A stretch of DNA of 64,000 bases from Pseudocercospora fijiensis CIRAD86 (Eukaryota > Ascomycota > Dothideomycetes > Mycosphaerellales > Mycosphaerellaceae). Numbering within the stretch: position 1 is the stretch's first letter; each line of letters starts with the position of its first letter. The stretch lies in NCBI RefSeq assembly GCF_000340215.1, contig NW_006921532.1, forward strand, positions 11,509,501-11,573,500, in the 5' to 3' direction. A program made the position numbers and the translations under genes. Positions 42,109 through 51,549 of this stretch are shown piece by piece. The notes under the pieces are model-generated. The model ran no database searches. It had not been told where the DNA came from and was given only the letters and a program-made list of their open reading frames with translations.

Positions 42109-44017
42109 TTACTGCGTTCCGGGAGCGCCGCCGCCACCGCCGGCCATTTGGGCATACCATTGCGCATACCACTGCGCATACGCGTCATTACTCTGGGCTT
42201 GCGGTTGTTGGCCATTCGACGCTTGCTGTTGCGCCGGCTGTTGCGTGGGCATTTGGAAAGCAGGCATCTGCGGCGGTACCTGCGGTGCGGCTGCACCCAT
42301 GTACTGTCCGTAACCTGGCACTGGAGGCGGCGCTGCTGATTGTTGTGAGTATGCATCATACTGCGATGCTCCACGGTCATGGCCACCGCCGCCACCACCA
42401 CCACCACCACCACCACCATGCCCGCCGCGTCCGGCAGCAGCATCACGTTGGCGCACAGTCTCAACCTTCTCCCAGATGATACGCTCTGCCTCTTCCATGG
42501 CACGAGCGGATCCTGCGAGGTCGATGGCACGAGTCACATCCGGTGGCTTAGGTTGGTTGACGTTGATCTTGCAGCCGCTGGTGCGCTGCATATCCTTGAT
42601 CGTCTCGCCACCTTTGCCAATGATCATGCCCACGGCTTCCGAGGGGACACGTATAGTCTTTTCAATAACATCACCTCCGCCACCACGGCCGCCGCCTCCG
42701 CCATTTCTGGCGTGGTTGCCTTGGCCTTGGTGGTTGTCATAGCCACGGTCGCGCATGCTGGCAGTGGCATTCGCTCCGCCACCGGACTGTCCGCGGCTGT
42801 CAGACTCTACGATCTCGAGAATTAGTTCCTTTGCGACAGCTGTGGCGCGCTCGCTGCCAATCAGATTGACAGGTCGCAGGCCATTGACGCTCTTGTTTTC
42901 ACCGACGATGTTCACATGGCATCCTGATCGCTCCTGAAGGTCCTTGATGGTCTCGCCGCCTCGCCCAATAATCAAACCGACAGTCTTGTCAGGCACCATG
43001 ATCTGCGTGCTAGCTTCACCTTCTCGGAGTGCTGGAAGGTTCACTTTGGCTCTGCCTGGCATTCCAGGAGTGTATGCACCCTTCTCCTGAGCAGCAGGAG
43101 TGCCGCCATTGTCCTCGATGATTTGGAAGATCGCGGCTTTCGCAGCTTCCCTTGACCGCGTGGAACCAGAAATTGTGCATTGTCTCTCCGCAACGTGCGA
43201 ATCCTTGGCCTGGATGAATTGCACACGGGCGCCGGTTTCAGATTCTACCTTGCGCAGATTCTCACCGTTACGGCCAATGATGAGTCCGACCAGGCCAGAC
43301 TTGACGCGGATGGTCTCGGTCTCGCCTTCGCTATTATTATTGCGATTGTTCATGGGTTGCTCTCTGCGACCGCCATAGCCGTGATCCTGCGATGGCGACC
43401 GTCGGTAGCTTCCCCGACGTGGATCTTCGCGCCGTTCATCACGGTATGGGTTTCCGCCGTAAGCGTCGCGTCGAGGAGGAGAACGTGAACGAGAGCGTGA
43501 ATCGTGTGGAGGTGGACCACGTCTTCCAACCAGACGAGGATCTTCGCGTGGTGTCGCTTTGTCATGTTAGGATCGTGACATACTCAGCCTCCATTGTACA
43601 TACCTGACTGTTGTCGCGGGTCGTAACCTTGAATGCCACGGTTCTCGGCAATGCCACGCGCTTTGGCAATCGCGTCTGCAATGCTGACCGAGCCGCTGCT
43701 CACAGGCTTGATGCCACTCAGGTCAAGACTGCCAGTATTCGAGGGTGGTGGGAGATAGCTCGCTTGCTGCGGAGGCGCGCTCGATTGCTGTGGTTGCTGC
43801 GGCATTACCCCTGGCGGCGGATATCCAGGTGGCAGTTGCTGCACTGGCGGAGGCTGTTGTTGTTGTTGTTGAGGTGCCGCGGAAGGCTGAGGCGGGCCAT
43901 TTGGCTGCTGCTGTTGTGCTGTAATGGATATCAGTCGCAATGCTGGCACGCGCATTGTGTACACAAAGGAGACATACCCAGCGCAGCCAGAATGCTTGAG
44001 ATGTCGGGCGCCGACAT
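42109..44017 (-). CDS. Triple KH-domain RNA-binding protein, FUBP-like
   Basis: Minus-strand exons: 43978-44017 (40 nt), 43604-43918 and 42109-43556; introns 59 and 47 nt; 600 residues. The start MSAPDISSILAAL joins a Gln/Pro-rich region (about 15-75), then an Arg/Ser/Tyr-rich stretch (about 120-185). Three KH domains follow, each with its GxxG loop: GLIIGRNGENLRKV, GLIIGRGGETIKDL and GMIIGKGGETIKDM. A Gly-run linker and a final AQWYAQWYAQM motif resemble the Tyr/Trp-rich tail of FUSE-binding proteins. The protein probably binds single-stranded RNA or DNA in mRNA processing. The 40-nt first exon is supported by a clean GTATGT..ACAG intron. Confidence 0.88.
42380..42425 (-). repeat. GGT/GGC triplet run coding for poly-Gly
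   Basis: About twelve consecutive Gly codons (seen as CCACCACC on the plus strand) in the KH gene, just after KH domain 3. Low complexity, likely variable between strains. Confidence 0.85.
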
Positions 44018-44469
44018 GCTGGCGCGCGATCGTGGGATTGACAATCAGACTCTCAGATGCGCGCGTTCGAGTGCCGAGTGATAACGAGCGTGGTGATGGG
44101 GTCGGGATGCAAGAGGTTGCATGCGAGAGAAAGTGTGTGTCTGGCAGAAGTTGGCAGGTTCGGAAGGAGGAAGCTTTCTTCCAAGGACAAGGGCAAACGC
44201 GATTCAACGTGGTCTGTGCTTGCCTACAGCTCAAACCGCAGGCGAGACACTTCACTTCACTTCACTGGCCACAACTCACCCATACGATACATCATTTCCA
44301 AAATTGGCACAGGCTCATTGACGCGTTTCCGCTGTCTCTGATAGCCACACATCAAGATCTGCCCTCAATTCGCCCCAATTTTTGCCATCGAAGTCAACAC
44401 CTCGCAACCCGAGACGACCCTGGTGTTCACCAGATTCCGTATTGACAGTCTGGAGGAGTTACTCTCACC
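44018..44469. promoter_or_regulatory. Divergent promoter, KH gene and NRK1
   Basis: 452 bp between two divergent starts. A small tandem CACTT repeat lies at about 44250-44266. No other motif claimed. Confidence 0.5.
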
Positions 44470-45475
44470 ATGCCAGAAGACCCCGAATCCAAAGCCCTAA
44501 TAATCGGCATTTCCGGCGTATCATCTTCTGGCAAGACGACTCTAGCAAGAATTCTCCGCGACATCTTCCCGAGGTCGTTCATCCTCCATGAAGATGACTT
44601 TTACAAGACCGATGCAGAAATCCCGGTAAACGAAGTGAACTCTCCCTTCCTGCCAGACATGGCCTATGTGCGGACGTCGATTGACTTTGGATTCAGAAAG
44701 GCATCCAAGATTGGGACTGTCTAGAGTCAATCAACTTGCCAGCTTTTGAAGCTGCATTAAAGTACATTCGACAACACGGCCAGATTCCTCCGGATTTCGT
44801 CTCAAAAGAGGACAGGAATTCTGTTGGAGAAGTCAATGTCGACAAGTCCGTTATCAAAGATTTGGAGTGGAATGCTGGGAAATGGTACGTATATCTAGAA
44901 AGCTGGTGACAAGACAAGCTCGTGGTCGCCTGCAAGCCTGCTCGTGTGGGAGTCTGTCACCTGAGATGAAAGTAGATGCTGAATTTATTCGTCGACAGGT
45001 ACTTCGCCGACGCCCCACCCATAGCAATAATCGACGGCTTCCTCCTCTTCTCAGAAGCCATGTCCTCAATCCGCTCCCTTTTCGACGTGAGACTTCTCCT
45101 ACACACAGATTACTCGACTGCAAAATCTCGAAGAGAAGCTAGGAAAGGTTATGTCACGCTCGAAGGGTTTTGGGAAGATCCACCTGGCTACGTAAGTATG
45201 CTCTCCTCACATCATTGGAATTTGTTTCTCGCTGACGCTCGTGAAATCTCGCAAAGATCGATGATGTGGTTTGGCCAAACTATGTCAAAGACCATAAATT
45301 TCTTTTCGAGGACGAAGATGTTGAGGCCGGCAAATTGGATCGGGATGTTTTGGAAAGACTAGGAATCAGAGCTATGCCGGAAGAAGCGCAGAACAATATG
45401 ACGGAATGCGTGAAATGGGCGGATGGAATTGTGATTGAAGCTTTGGAGAAGTTTACTGGGACTTCAGCACACTGA
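44470..45475 (+). CDS. NRK1: Nicotinamide riboside kinase
   Basis: Four exons: 44470-44625, 44697-44884, 44999-45191 and 45257-45475; introns 71, 114 and 65 nt; 251 residues. Walker A GISGVSSSGKTT at about 13-24. ILHEDDFYKTDAEIP then KGIQDWDCLESIN is rebuilt across intron 1; this is the substrate-binding stretch of the NRK family. IIDGFLLFSE lies in exon 3, and RRxAR in the lid region (SRREARKGYVT). The enzyme phosphorylates nicotinamide riboside to NMN for NAD salvage. The second intron is unusually long for this window. Its junction gives AGKW-YFADAPP. Confidence 0.9.
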
Positions 45476-45500
45476 GGTGGCGAGATACATGATAGAAGCA

Positions 45501-47660
45501 TCATATCGAGTAGACTAGACCAGCCGCATCCAAGACCGTAACTCTCGCGATTTTCTTCAATTCGACTTTGTGGTCGACTTCTCTGTATTTCTCCATCTGA
45601 CTTGCCTGTTCCACACCCTCTCTTGTTTCGATCGAGAGAGTTTCGTAGCCTTCTTTGATGATTTTCTGAACCTCTCGAGGGGTGAGGTGAGTGCTCTTAT
45701 TCTTGTGGCTTTCGATCAATTCTTGATAATGCTTGCTTACGCCTATAAGGGTATTGATGGGTTTGTCCTCGTCAGGTTCGGCCAGGCGATAGACGTCTCG
45801 AAATTTGATCAAAGCTTCGCCAGACTCGACGAGCTTGTAGAATAGGTCATCGTAGGCTGCGGAATCCGGCAAGAATGCTTCGCCGTTTGACATTGCTGTG
45901 GTGAGGAGGTCGGTCAGAGACTCGACAAGTTCCATAATGCCGGGCAGGTTGCGAAGATCGTCGGCGTAGGTCGTCAGGAAGCGGACGAAAGAAAGCAGGG
46001 AGCGCCAAAGCTCAGACCAGTGGCACGGAAGTTTGGTGTGGCTTTTTGCGAGATGTGAAATGATTCGTGAGAGGACGTAGATGCTTTGCTTGTAGAAATT
46101 CGTGTCCAGACGCTTGCGGAGGTTATGATTGATGCCGTCTACGATCAGATCGATGATAGCTGCGATGTACGGTCGGTCTCCTTTGGGCAGTGGCAATTGT
46201 GGCGGTCTCTGTCGGCATAGGCGTACAGGTGCTGATGTCTCGCACAGAAGCTTGGCAAGAGCTGGCTCCTCGACTAGGATCAGAAGAATAAGCAAGGTGA
46301 GGTAGGCGTATGCTGAAGCTCTCATGCTCCGATATGCATGCTGGTACAAGTAGGATGAGAAGGAAAGAAGGCTGCTGAATGGAGGAGCTTGGCCCTTTTC
46401 AGAAGCTGGAATGCTGATGAGGTGATGGCAGAACAGGTTGTTCGCTAAAGCAAAGTCGTAAAGTGTGAGAAGGATGGCTGCCTCGCCACCAGGTCTGCAT
46501 CGAAATTAGCATCATGAAAATCAGTAGACTGCAAAGTATCATACTGCTCTGAGAAGACTTCTCTCTGCTGCTCTTCTGTAAGCACTGGAGCTGCTGGTTT
46601 CTTCACTCCTGCCAAAGCACCAAGGCCAATGTAGGACAGTGGAGTGCCAAGACTCCAGCCTACAGGAGTGTCGTCTACGATAGCGATATAGCGTTCTCGC
46701 AGCACACTTGTCGTCCATGCCACGCTTTGCACGACTCTGATCATGGTTTCCTCGTTGACAAAGTCCGCAAAACGTACGCGGTACTGGTTTGGCTGCTCGA
46801 ATTTGTTGTAGTTTGCGAGAAGGCCCGTCAACAAGAAAGGCTCCGACGCTTGCAATGGATTGTCAAGCTGATGCACCAGCTTCATCAGAGCTGGAAAGAA
46901 GTCTCGATGCACGAAGTATGATACTAGAGCTGTATGGTATCCGCCAGCCACAATTGCGATCGCCGTACGAACGGCCTTTTGTCGAACCTCAGCTAGAGTG
47001 TGTCAGCGTGAAGCTTTCCTTGGAACATACAGATTAGACTCACTGCTCCTGCCATCTTTGATGGCCAAGTCTAATGTGGCGACGAGATCGAAGAAAACAG
47101 TGTCGACATTGTCTAGACCAGCTAGCACTTCGATGACATCTGAGCTTGGATTCATGAACTTCTTAGATAGCACAATGGCGAAGAAGACTGCCAAAGTCTA
47201 ATATGAGTATAAGTTTGTGGTCCGGCGATCAAGGCGTGGGAAAGCTTACATCAAGTGCATTTTCGTCGGCAGGCCCTTCTGCATCCTTTACTCTGGTGAG
47301 AGCATGGAGTAATAATTGTTGTGATTGGTGCTGTTATCGCATGAGATTCGCTCGATGGGACGTACATTTCAACCCATACTTGTGTGTGTATTAGGAACTC
47401 TGAATCTGTGTTTTCGAGGATATCTCGCAAGGCTGATGTGTCGGGCTTCAGCAGAAAGAGCGTTGTCCAGAATGCTCCGTCTTTCTCATCATCATCCTCG
47501 ACATCCTGCTTCTATCGTCAGCTTGATATGGAGAGTCATCTCAAGTAATGATCGGGCATACGCATACTCTGAAGAGGCGCCGATACAGTCCAACCACTTT
47601 CGGCTCGAAGACATCTGGCCTCGCCTGCTGGGTCAATGGCGAGTCTACCGAGGAAGCCAT
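45501..47660 (-). CDS. ARMH3/DUF1741-like armadillo-fold protein
   Basis: Minus-strand exons: 47568-47660, 47380-47505, 47250-47330, 47044-47197, 46545-46992 and 45501-46494; introns 62, 49, 52, 51 and 50 nt; 631 residues. The N-terminus contains RPDVFEPKVVGLYRRLF and DGAFWTTLFLLKPD. Later come GGYHTALVSYFVHRDFFPALMK and the family signature LYQHAYRSMRASAYAYL..RILVEEPALAK-type sequence with LCRQRPPQLPLPKGDR. The human relative ARMH3 (C10orf76) acts at the Golgi with GBF1 and PI4KB; the fungal role is inferred. The second-last intron (46495-46544) is needed to avoid a stop and rebuilds EQPGGEAAILLTLYDFALANN. All joins keep frame. Confidence 0.82.
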
Positions 47661-48096
47661 TGCGAGCCGGTTGCGGACATCAGACACCTTGACGCCAGCA
47701 TCGAATCTGTTAGAGCAGAACGGCAGATATCAGGCTTGAGAACTCTGGTGGACGGGTTTCCAACACCAAAGGGAAAGCTTATTGTCGTGAGTTGAGTTGA
47801 CATTCCCCTTGATGATGAGGCTTGAGCTGTGCTGCGGGAATCGCCTGCGGGAAGCAGCGAGCCGAGCCACAAGCTTCAGCCTCTCAACCTAGATCGTGCA
47901 TCGTGTCGTGTCGTGAAACTCCCTCACGTCATACTGCTGCGACTCGTCCTTTGAGTCGGCACGGAGAATGTTGCAGTATTTCTCCGCGCACGACGTTTTG
48001 TCTTAGCAAAGACAACAGACACCAGGTAGGTCGTCTGCCACTCTCTCTTCTCGACCATCTTGACCAGTGGGCGGGAGCATATTGAGCAATTGCAAA
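47661..48096. promoter_or_regulatory. Divergent promoter, ARMH3-like and DUF726 genes
   Basis: 436 bp between two start codons in opposite directions. No gene; no motif I would name. Confidence 0.45.
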
Positions 48097-50448
48097 ATGC
48101 TGTCCAAGGCACGAGCAGCGTTCAACAAGAACATAGGCGGACAGCACCATGAAGGCGACGCAGAGGAGGGCGAGTCCCTCACGACTATCCTGCGCTCGCC
48201 GGAGGACCGCATGGCACTTACTATCCTGATCGCGGACTGCACAGAAGCAATGCGAAAGGTCATTGAAGATGCATTCGACGCCAACGAGACCGGCACCAAA
48301 ACCGATCTGATCATTCCCGACCTGGAAGGCGAGAAACCACAGCAAATGGAAGATGAGGCTGCAGCATCAACGGGCGAGGATGCAGAGGCAAAGCAGAAGG
48401 CAAAGGAGAAGCAGCAAAAGAAGCTTGCGCAGCGCGAGAAAGAGCTCGGTCAGGAAAAGATGCAAGAGCTCAAGAAGGCCGCCCTCGATCATTGGGACGA
48501 ATGGCGCTCCAATGTAATTCAACGAGTGGGTGAAGTTCTGAACTCGAAGCAGGAAGAAGAGCAGCGAGAGCAACATGCGCCCAAGTCGAAAGAAGAAGAG
48601 GCAAAGCGATCTGCTTCGCCGCCGATGAAGTTCTCGGACGCACCGAAATACGATGAGAGCATCAATGAAGCGATGCGCGCACATTATCCGCCAATCGACA
48701 ATCCTTTGAGAAAGCTGCCGCAGGATCAGCGAGCGCTCATCATGCACTCGCTCCTGCTGCTGCTCCTCAGCTTGGAGCACTACCATGCCGAGTCTAGAAC
48801 CCTACTACTACGCATTTCAACTAGTCTCGATCTCCCTCTCGATATCCTTGGCCAAGATGAGAGCAAGACAGCGCGCGCCTTGTTGGCTGCGGCAGAGAAC
48901 ATGAGTGCGGACGAGGAGACCAGGAAGAAGGCAGAGGAGAACAAATCCAGCCGGAAGTGGAAGGTAGGTCTGGCCACTGTAGGAGGCGCAGTCCTCATCG
49001 GCGTGACTGGTGGCCTTGCTGCACCACTTCTCGCTGCTGGGCTAGGTACGGTGATGGGAGGTCTTGGGTTGGCTGGCACGGCCGCGGCAGGCTATCTGGG
49101 GGCACTTGCGGGCAGTTCAGTCCTTATTGGGGGCTTGTTCGGCGCGTACGGTGGCCGTATGGCTGGAAAGACCATGGATCAGTATGCACGCGAGGTGGAA
49201 GACTTTGGCTTTGAACCGGTGCGCTCTCACCACAAGCCGAGGAAAATCGAGAAGGAATTCCGCCGCCTCCGTGTCGGCATTGGTATCAGTGGCTGGCTCA
49301 CGAATCAAGAAGAAGTGGTTCAGCCTTGGAAAGTCATTAATGCTTCGCTCGAAACATTTGCCTTGCGCTGGGAGCTAGAGGCATTGATGAATCTTGGCAA
49401 CTCTATCACTACTCTTGTCACCTCTGCTGCTTGGACGATTGCAAAGAAGGAGATCATCAAACGCACAATCTTCGGTGCCCTCGCTGCTGGTCTGTGGCCA
49501 CTTGCTCTGGCGAAGGTGTCGAAAGTTATCGACAACCCGTTCTCCGTTGCAAACTATCGCGCTCAGAAGGCTGGGGAGGTTCTAGCAGATGCACTGATCA
49601 ACAAAGTCCAAGGTGAACGGCCTGTCACACTCGTAGGCTATAGTCTTGGTGGGAAGGTCATCTTTGCTTGCCTGAAGAAGCTTGCTGAGCGGAAGGCATT
49701 TGGTCTGATCGAAAATGCTGTGATGATAGGAACACCAGCACCCTCGACAGCGGCTGATTGGCGCATGCTTCGAAGCGTTGTGACCGGTCGACTTGTGAAT
49801 GTCTACAGCAAGAACGACTACATCCTCGGCTACCTATACCGCAGCCACAGCATTGCGCTCGGCATTGCAGGTCTTCAAGCTGTCGAAAACGTCAAAGGCG
49901 TTGAGAACGTGGATGTCAGTAGTCTTGTGGAAGGACATACCAAATACAGATTCCTCACAGGTCCAATATTCAAGCAGATCGGCTTCGAAGACCTCGACCT
50001 AGAGGGCATTGCAGAAGAGGAGAAGGCTCTCAAGGAGCAAGAAGAGAAAGAGGAGAAAGAGCGCGCTGAACATGAGCGTGAGCAGAAGGGTACAGATAGT
50101 GTCTCGGATGAGGATGTGCACAAAATGGAACAAGAGGTCTCGAAGAAGAATGAACAGAGCTATATCGGATGGGCGCAGTCAAAGATGGTCAGCGCTGGCA
50201 GTAGTGTCTCAGCAGCGTATGAGAAAGCTACAGCTCAATGGCGATCAAAGGGCAAAGATATCGAAGGCAAGCCTGGCGCTGGCTCTGTGGACCAAAACGT
50301 GCAGAAGACGACACTGCCAGAACGGCCTGCATCAATCTCGAGAAAGCCGGTCCCTCAAGCAGGTAGCAGCACCACGACCACAAATTCTGAAACAAAAGCT
50401 CCGATCGGATGGGACGAACCTCCACCGTTACCGAGAAGACCTTCATGA
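48097..50448 (+). CDS. DUF726/TMCO4-type alpha/beta-hydrolase-like membrane protein
   Basis: 783 residues from the ATG at 48097, no intron. Residues about 85-200 are a charged coiled coil. A Gly/Ala-rich hydrophobic block (about 285-355; VGGAVLIGVTGGLAAPLL onward) is the DUF726 membrane region, probably two or more re-entrant or spanning segments. The hydrolase part has a nucleophile-elbow-like GYSLGG near residue 514, MIGTPAPSTAADW, and VYSKNDYILGYLYR, completing a Ser/Asp pattern; a final His lies around HTKYRF. The yeast relative is YFL034W (Mil1). No enzymatic activity can be claimed. The C-terminus is Glu/Lys-rich, then Pro-rich with PPPLPRRPS. Confidence 0.85.
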   Translation: MLSKARAAFNKNIGGQHHEGDAEEGESLTTILRSPEDRMALTILIADCTEAMRKVIEDAFDANETGTKTDLIIPDLEGEKPQQMEDEAAASTGEDAEAKQKAKEKQQKKLAQREKELGQEKMQELKKAALDHWDEWRSNVIQRVGEVLNSKQEEEQREQHAPKSKEEEAKRSASPPMKFSDAPKYDESINEAMRAHYPPIDNPLRKLPQDQRALIMHSLLLLLLSLEHYHAESRTLLLRISTSLDLPLDILGQDESKTARALLAAAENMSADEETRKKAEENKSSRKWKVGLATVGGAVLIGVTGGLAAPLLAAGLGTVMGGLGLAGTAAAGYLGALAGSSVLIGGLFGAYGGRMAGKTMDQYAREVEDFGFEPVRSHHKPRKIEKEFRRLRVGIGISGWLTNQEEVVQPWKVINASLETFALRWELEALMNLGNSITTLVTSAAWTIAKKEIIKRTIFGALAAGLWPLALAKVSKVIDNPFSVANYRAQKAGEVLADALINKVQGERPVTLVGYSLGGKVIFACLKKLAERKAFGLIENAVMIGTPAPSTAADWRMLRSVVTGRLVNVYSKNDYILGYLYRSHSIALGIAGLQAVENVKGVENVDVSSLVEGHTKYRFLTGPIFKQIGFEDLDLEGIAEEEKALKEQEEKEEKERAEHEREQKGTDSVSDEDVHKMEQEVSKKNEQSYIGWAQSKMVSAGSSVSAAYEKATAQWRSKGKDIEGKPGAGSVDQNVQKTTLPERPASISRKPVPQAGSSTTTTNSETKAPIGWDEPPPLPRRPS

Positions 50449-50635
50449 ACATGACATGCTCCTTTCCGCTCCTTGACAGATGACACCGGTTAGCGGCCGA
50501 CTCCGGTGACACAATTTTGCTCATGCGGTACACGATATTCATCGAGCAACAAAGAGCATTCCCAGTACGACCACGTACGACATGTGATGCACAATCTCCG
50601 CTGTAAAAATTCGCATCTCACTTCGCGCACGATGT

Positions 50636-51058
50636 ATGCGCTCAGACAACAAGAACAACATGCAAGTCACAGACCCAAACGACTCCTTCCCGCGAAGACC
50701 AGCCGCAGCAGCATATCTTCATCTCTGGATGCCTCCTCCACCAAGTTACTATCAAGAATCTGCACCTCCTGCGTATCAATGTCGTCAATATGGCAGTGTT
50801 GACGCCGCCGCCACCACCTCCAATAATCGATCACATCTGCCCACGACCGTGTACGAAGGATCATGTCATCATTATCCAAGACAAATCCCAGCCTGGCTGT
50901 ATGGGTTCCCGCGTCTCACGCCCACATCCTCGAGTTCGACGACGACGGAAAGAGAGCAACGTGGATGCACGAGGTGTGAAGTGATTGTGCTGGTGACGGT
51001 ATTTGTGGCTGTTGCAGTGTTTGGGATTGTCAGTGGGGTTTTGAGAGGGATGGATTGA
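50636..51058 (+). CDS. Small single-pass membrane protein with PPxY motifs
   Basis: 140 residues. The N-terminal part is Asn/Pro/Tyr-rich and contains PPPPSYY and PPAY, both matching the PPxY motif bound by WW domains of Nedd4/Rsp5 ubiquitin ligases. Near the C-terminus, CTRCEVIVLVTVFVAVAVF is followed by GIVSGVLRGMD, a single transmembrane helix (about 112-134) with a very short tail. No family recognised. The open frame, the Met start and the clean membrane segment favour a real gene, but there is no homology proof. Confidence 0.55.
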   Translation: MRSDNKNNMQVTDPNDSFPRRPAAAAYLHLWMPPPPSYYQESAPPAYQCRQYGSVDAAATTSNNRSHLPTTVYEGSCHHYPRQIPAWLYGFPRLTPTSSSSTTTEREQRGCTRCEVIVLVTVFVAVAVFGIVSGVLRGMD

Positions 51059-51549
51059 AGGGAAGCGCAGCAGTCGGATTACTTCGTCCGCAATAGCCGT
51101 ATGCAAAAGCAGTCTTTCCTTCCCATCAGCCAAAGAGTGAGTGTTGAAATGCCGATCATCAGTAGTTAGTTTAGTCTCCTTTCTCTGTCTTGCGGGTGGT
51201 CACTTTGGTGTACCGTGTGTGATGGAACGGACGACGTTATGGAAGCCAACAATGAGCCGGCTCGGGAGATGTGGAATCCCGGTATTCTACGGCAGGAAAG
51301 TGAAGCGCCAAGCCTTGCCTTGCCCGCGTCGCGTCACTTCTCGAGGTCAAAGTCATGGAGTTTCAGAATGCTGATAGCAAGCCTCTGGAGCATCACTGCA
51401 CACAAACAACCTGCGTACGACTGTGCACACACACACACCGAGTACCCCCAACACTGGACGTCCCAACCGCAAATTATGAATAGCGCAAGGACTCGTCCTC
51501 AAAGTGCGCGCGGAATACGAGCAGCATCTCCACCGCCGCCTCCGCCATC
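51059..51549. other. Intergenic, promoter and leader of dynactin gene
   Basis: 491 bp, with a short CA-rich patch near 51428 and a Pro/CCG-rich leader immediately before the dynactin start. No other gene seen. Confidence 0.45.

Noticed and set aside
44656..44696. Very short intron (29 nt) in NRK1 using a donor near 44668
   Set aside because: Too short for a fungal intron. The donor at 44626 gives a 71-nt intron and the correct family sequence.
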